A DNA stretch of 5,243 nt from Actinomycetes bacterium (GTDB lineage: Bacteria > Actinomycetota > Actinomycetes > Actinomycetales > Actinomycetaceae): NCBI GenBank assembly GCA_023420745.1, contig JAEZVQ010000118.1:1-5243 (forward strand), in the 5' to 3' direction. Below, one piece after another: positions 3,269 to 5,243 of this stretch. The notes beneath the pieces were generated by a model. That model was not told where the DNA came from. It made no database searches and worked only from the letters and a program-made list of their open reading frames with translations. Position numbers and translations under genes: made by a program. Every line of letters begins with the position of its first letter. The first letter of the stretch is position 1.

Positions 3269-5243
3269 ATGAACACCTCGCCCCGTTTGAATGCCGATGC
3301 CGCATACCTTGCGCTCCCTTCGCTGATGCCCCACGCCGTCGACACCCTGGCCCGCAGTGTGAGCGAGGACGGGAGCGATGACGTGGTTGGCGGTCGGGTC
3401 GGTGGTGAGAACATTGACGACCTCGTCCTCGGATTGAATCCCGCGCAGCGCGAAGCGGTCGAGCACGGCAACTCCTCGCTCCGCGTCGGCGCCGGCGCCG
3501 GGTCGGGGAAAACGCGGGTGCGGACCCGGCGCGTGGCCTACCTCATCCGTACCGGGCGCGCGCACCCCGGAGAGATCCTCGCCATCACCTTCACCAATAA
3601 AGCCGCGGCAGAGATGCGCGAGCGGCTCCACGCGCTGATCGGACGCGACGCGAAGCGGATGTGGATCCTCACCTTCCACTCAGCCTGTGTGCGGATCCTT
3701 CGCGAACAGCACGACGCCGCAGGGCTGAAGTCGACGTTCACGATTTACGACGCTGCAGATTCCCAACGCCTCATCGGGCAGGTGGCGAAAGACCTCAACA
3801 TCGACACCAAGCAGGTGGGGGTGAAACTCCTTGCCGCACGCATTTCAGACCTGAAGAACGAGCTCATCACTGCCGAGGAGTACGAGGCGAGAGCCGAGCA
3901 GGATCCAGTCTCGCGTGCCGTCGCCCGCGTCTATCGCGTGTACCAGGCGCGACTGGGTGAATCGAATGCCGTCGACTTCGACGACCTGATTATGCGCACC
4001 GTCGACATGCTGCGCGAGAACCCCGGCGTTGCCGAGCACTATCGCCGACGCTTCCGGTTCATCCTCGTGGATGAATACCAAGACACCAACCATGCGCAGT
4101 ACGTGCTCGTGCGCGAACTCGTTGGCGTGGGGCGTGAGGGGGAGCCCGGACACCTCACTGTTGTCGGCGACTCCGATCAGTCAATCTACGCGTTTCGTGG
4201 GGCGACAATTCGCAATATCGAGGAGTTCGAAGAGGATTTCCCCGGTGCGCACACCGTCGTGTTGGAGCAAAACTACCGTTCGACACAAAACATCCTCAAC
4301 GCTGCGAACGCGGTGATTTCAAAAAACCACTCGCGCCGCGCCAAAGCACTGTGGACGGACTCCGGGGATGGCGAACTCATCACCTACCACACCGCGGAAA
4401 ACGAATACGAGGAGGCGCGCTACGTCGTTGCCAGCATCGACCAGATGACCTCCGACGGTTTTGACTATCGCGACATCGCAGTGTTCTACCGCACCAACGC
4501 GCAGTCGCGCGCCCTTGAAGAACAGCTCGTGCGATCGGGGATTCCCTACCGCGTGGTCGGGGGCACCAAGTTCTACGAGCGGCGTGAAATTAAGGACGCA
4601 CTCGCCTACGTCAACGTGGTGGCGAACCCTGACGACACCGTGTCGCTGCGGAGGATCATCAATACGCCGCGTCGCGGGATTGGTGACAAAGCGCAGGAGG
4701 CGCTCGCCGCGCACGCCGCCATCAACACCACGAATTTCGCTGGCGCGTTGCGTGACAACTGGGTGGCGCAGGGGTGTCCGCGCGGTGAAGGCGACTCGAT
4801 TGAACTCAGCGAAGAACAGTGGGAGGCTGCGGTTGCCGCTGAACGCGCGCAGGCGAGCGGGCGGGCACCGTCGGGAATCAGCGCTCGCGCTGCGAAGTCG
4901 AGTGCGAACCTGTGGGGGTTGATTGTCACGCTGCGTGCCCTCGTCGACGCTGGCGAGAAAGTCGCGCGCATCCTCGACGACGCGATGGACGCCACCGGCT
5001 ACCTCGACCAGCTTCGCCAATCTGAAGATGTGCAAGACGCGTCGCGCGTCGATAACCTCGCTGAACTTCACGCTGTCGCCCTCGATTTTGAAACAACACA
5101 GCCAGAAGGGACGGTCGCGGATTTCCTCGAGCGCGTGGCGCTCGTTGCCGACTCCGACCAGGTGCCCTCAATGGTGGAGGGTGACAATTTGGAGGACGCG
5201 CGGTCGCCGCGTCACCAGCCGGCCCGCGAGGGGTCGCTGATGA
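3269..5243 (+). CDS. pcrA: PcrA/UvrD-type superfamily 1A DNA helicase, 3' end cut off by the window
   Basis: An ATP-driven 3'-5' DNA translocase of repair and replication-fork maintenance. The frame is open for 658 codons to the window end. Motifs in order: Q-motif with Q60 (LNPAQREAV), Walker A GAGAGSGKT (74-82, K81), motif Ia ITFTNKAAAEM (106-116), Walker B VDEYQDT (267-273), motif III GDSDQSIYAFRGA (300-312), motif IV QNYRST (334-339), and the 2B-domain stretch NTPRRGIGD. The sequence stops at GSLM, where motif V (TLHTAKGLEFP in relatives) should begin, so motifs V, VI and the C-terminal tail are missing. It closely resembles mycobacterial UvrD1 and corynebacterial PcrA, usually about 770 residues. 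The region before the Q-motif is about 55 residues, and two stretches (about 495-540 and 634-655) look longer than in UvrD1. The ATG at 3269 follows a leaderless-type TAGAGT and gives an intact fold; a later start is possible within the variable N-terminus. Confidence 0.95.
   Translation, partial: MNTSPRLNADAAYLALPSLMPHAVDTLARSVSEDGSDDVVGGRVGGENIDDLVLGLNPAQREAVEHGNSSLRVGAGAGSGKTRVRTRRVAYLIRTGRAHPGEILAITFTNKAAAEMRERLHALIGRDAKRMWILTFHSACVRILREQHDAAGLKSTFTIYDAADSQRLIGQVAKDLNIDTKQVGVKLLAARISDLKNELITAEEYEARAEQDPVSRAVARVYRVYQARLGESNAVDFDDLIMRTVDMLRENPGVAEHYRRRFRFILVDEYQDTNHAQYVLVRELVGVGREGEPGHLTVVGDSDQSIYAFRGATIRNIEEFEEDFPGAHTVVLEQNYRSTQNILNAANAVISKNHSRRAKALWTDSGDGELITYHTAENEYEEARYVVASIDQMTSDGFDYRDIAVFYRTNAQSRALEEQLVRSGIPYRVVGGTKFYERREIKDALAYVNVVANPDDTVSLRRIINTPRRGIGDKAQEALAAHAAINTTNFAGALRDNWVAQGCPRGEGDSIELSEEQWEAAVAAERAQASGRAPSGISARAAKSSANLWGLIVTLRALVDAGEKVARILDDAMDATGYLDQLRQSEDVQDASRVDNLAELHAVALDFETTQPEGTVADFLERVALVADSDQVPSMVEGDNLEDARSPRHQPAREGSLM

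Noticed and set aside
3209..3679. Open frame of 156 codons on the minus strand across the esrR-pcrA junction
   Set aside because: It overlaps the LuxR helix-turn-helix, the pcrA promoter and Walker A. The plus-strand reading explains all the conserved sequence.
4319..5071. Open frame of 250 codons on the minus strand
   Set aside because: It lies wholly antisense to the helicase, whose motifs run in order through this stretch. Its translation is Arg/Val-rich with no recognisable domain, as expected of a GC-rich shadow frame.
1..5243. Mobile element, CRISPR array, tRNA or rRNA
   Set aside because: No transposase or integrase frame, terminal inverted repeats, spacer-repeat array or tRNA-like cloverleaf was seen. 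Coding density and composition are even throughout.

Overview
The window is GC-rich, almost fully coding and strongly actinobacterial in character. PspC-domain membrane proteins are paired with a NarL/LuxR-type two-component system, the helicase closely resembles mycobacterial and corynebacterial PcrA/UvrD1, GTG starts are used, and several genes appear to lack a Shine-Dalgarno site. A member of Mycobacteriales or a near relative is likely, but the species cannot be named from this sequence.

Layout from left to right. Positions 1-23 (minus) hold the first codons of a gene that leaves the window, preceded by a good ribosome binding site. Positions 78-1190 (minus) encode a multi-pass PspC-domain membrane protein with a long Pro/Met-rich linker. 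A 125-bp divergent regulatory region (1191-1315) follows. Positions 1316-2599 (plus) encode a PspC-domain sensor histidine kinase, which overlaps by 4 bp a response regulator gene (2596-3243). After 25 bp a PcrA/UvrD-type DNA helicase starts at 3269 and runs off the right edge at the beginning of motif V.

The three central genes match the architecture of the EsrISR three-component envelope-stress system described in Corynebacterium glutamicum. There, EsrI (PspC membrane inhibitor) is transcribed divergently from esrSR (PspC-histidine kinase and response regulator), lipid II-cycle antibiotics activate the system, and it controls its own locus. By inference the same circuit operates here: EsrI holds EsrS inactive, membrane or cell-wall stress releases it, and EsrR~P acts on the shared intergenic region and elsewhere. 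The system is therefore not new as a class.

The most interesting unannotated signal is in that intergenic region: three CCTGAT direct repeats at an exact 11-bp period (1237, 1248, 1259), placed almost midway between the two divergent start codons. This is a good candidate EsrR operator. Other points worth checking are the apparently leaderless starts of three genes, the Met-rich EsrI linker, insertions in PcrA, and a hairpin that spans the esrI stop codon.
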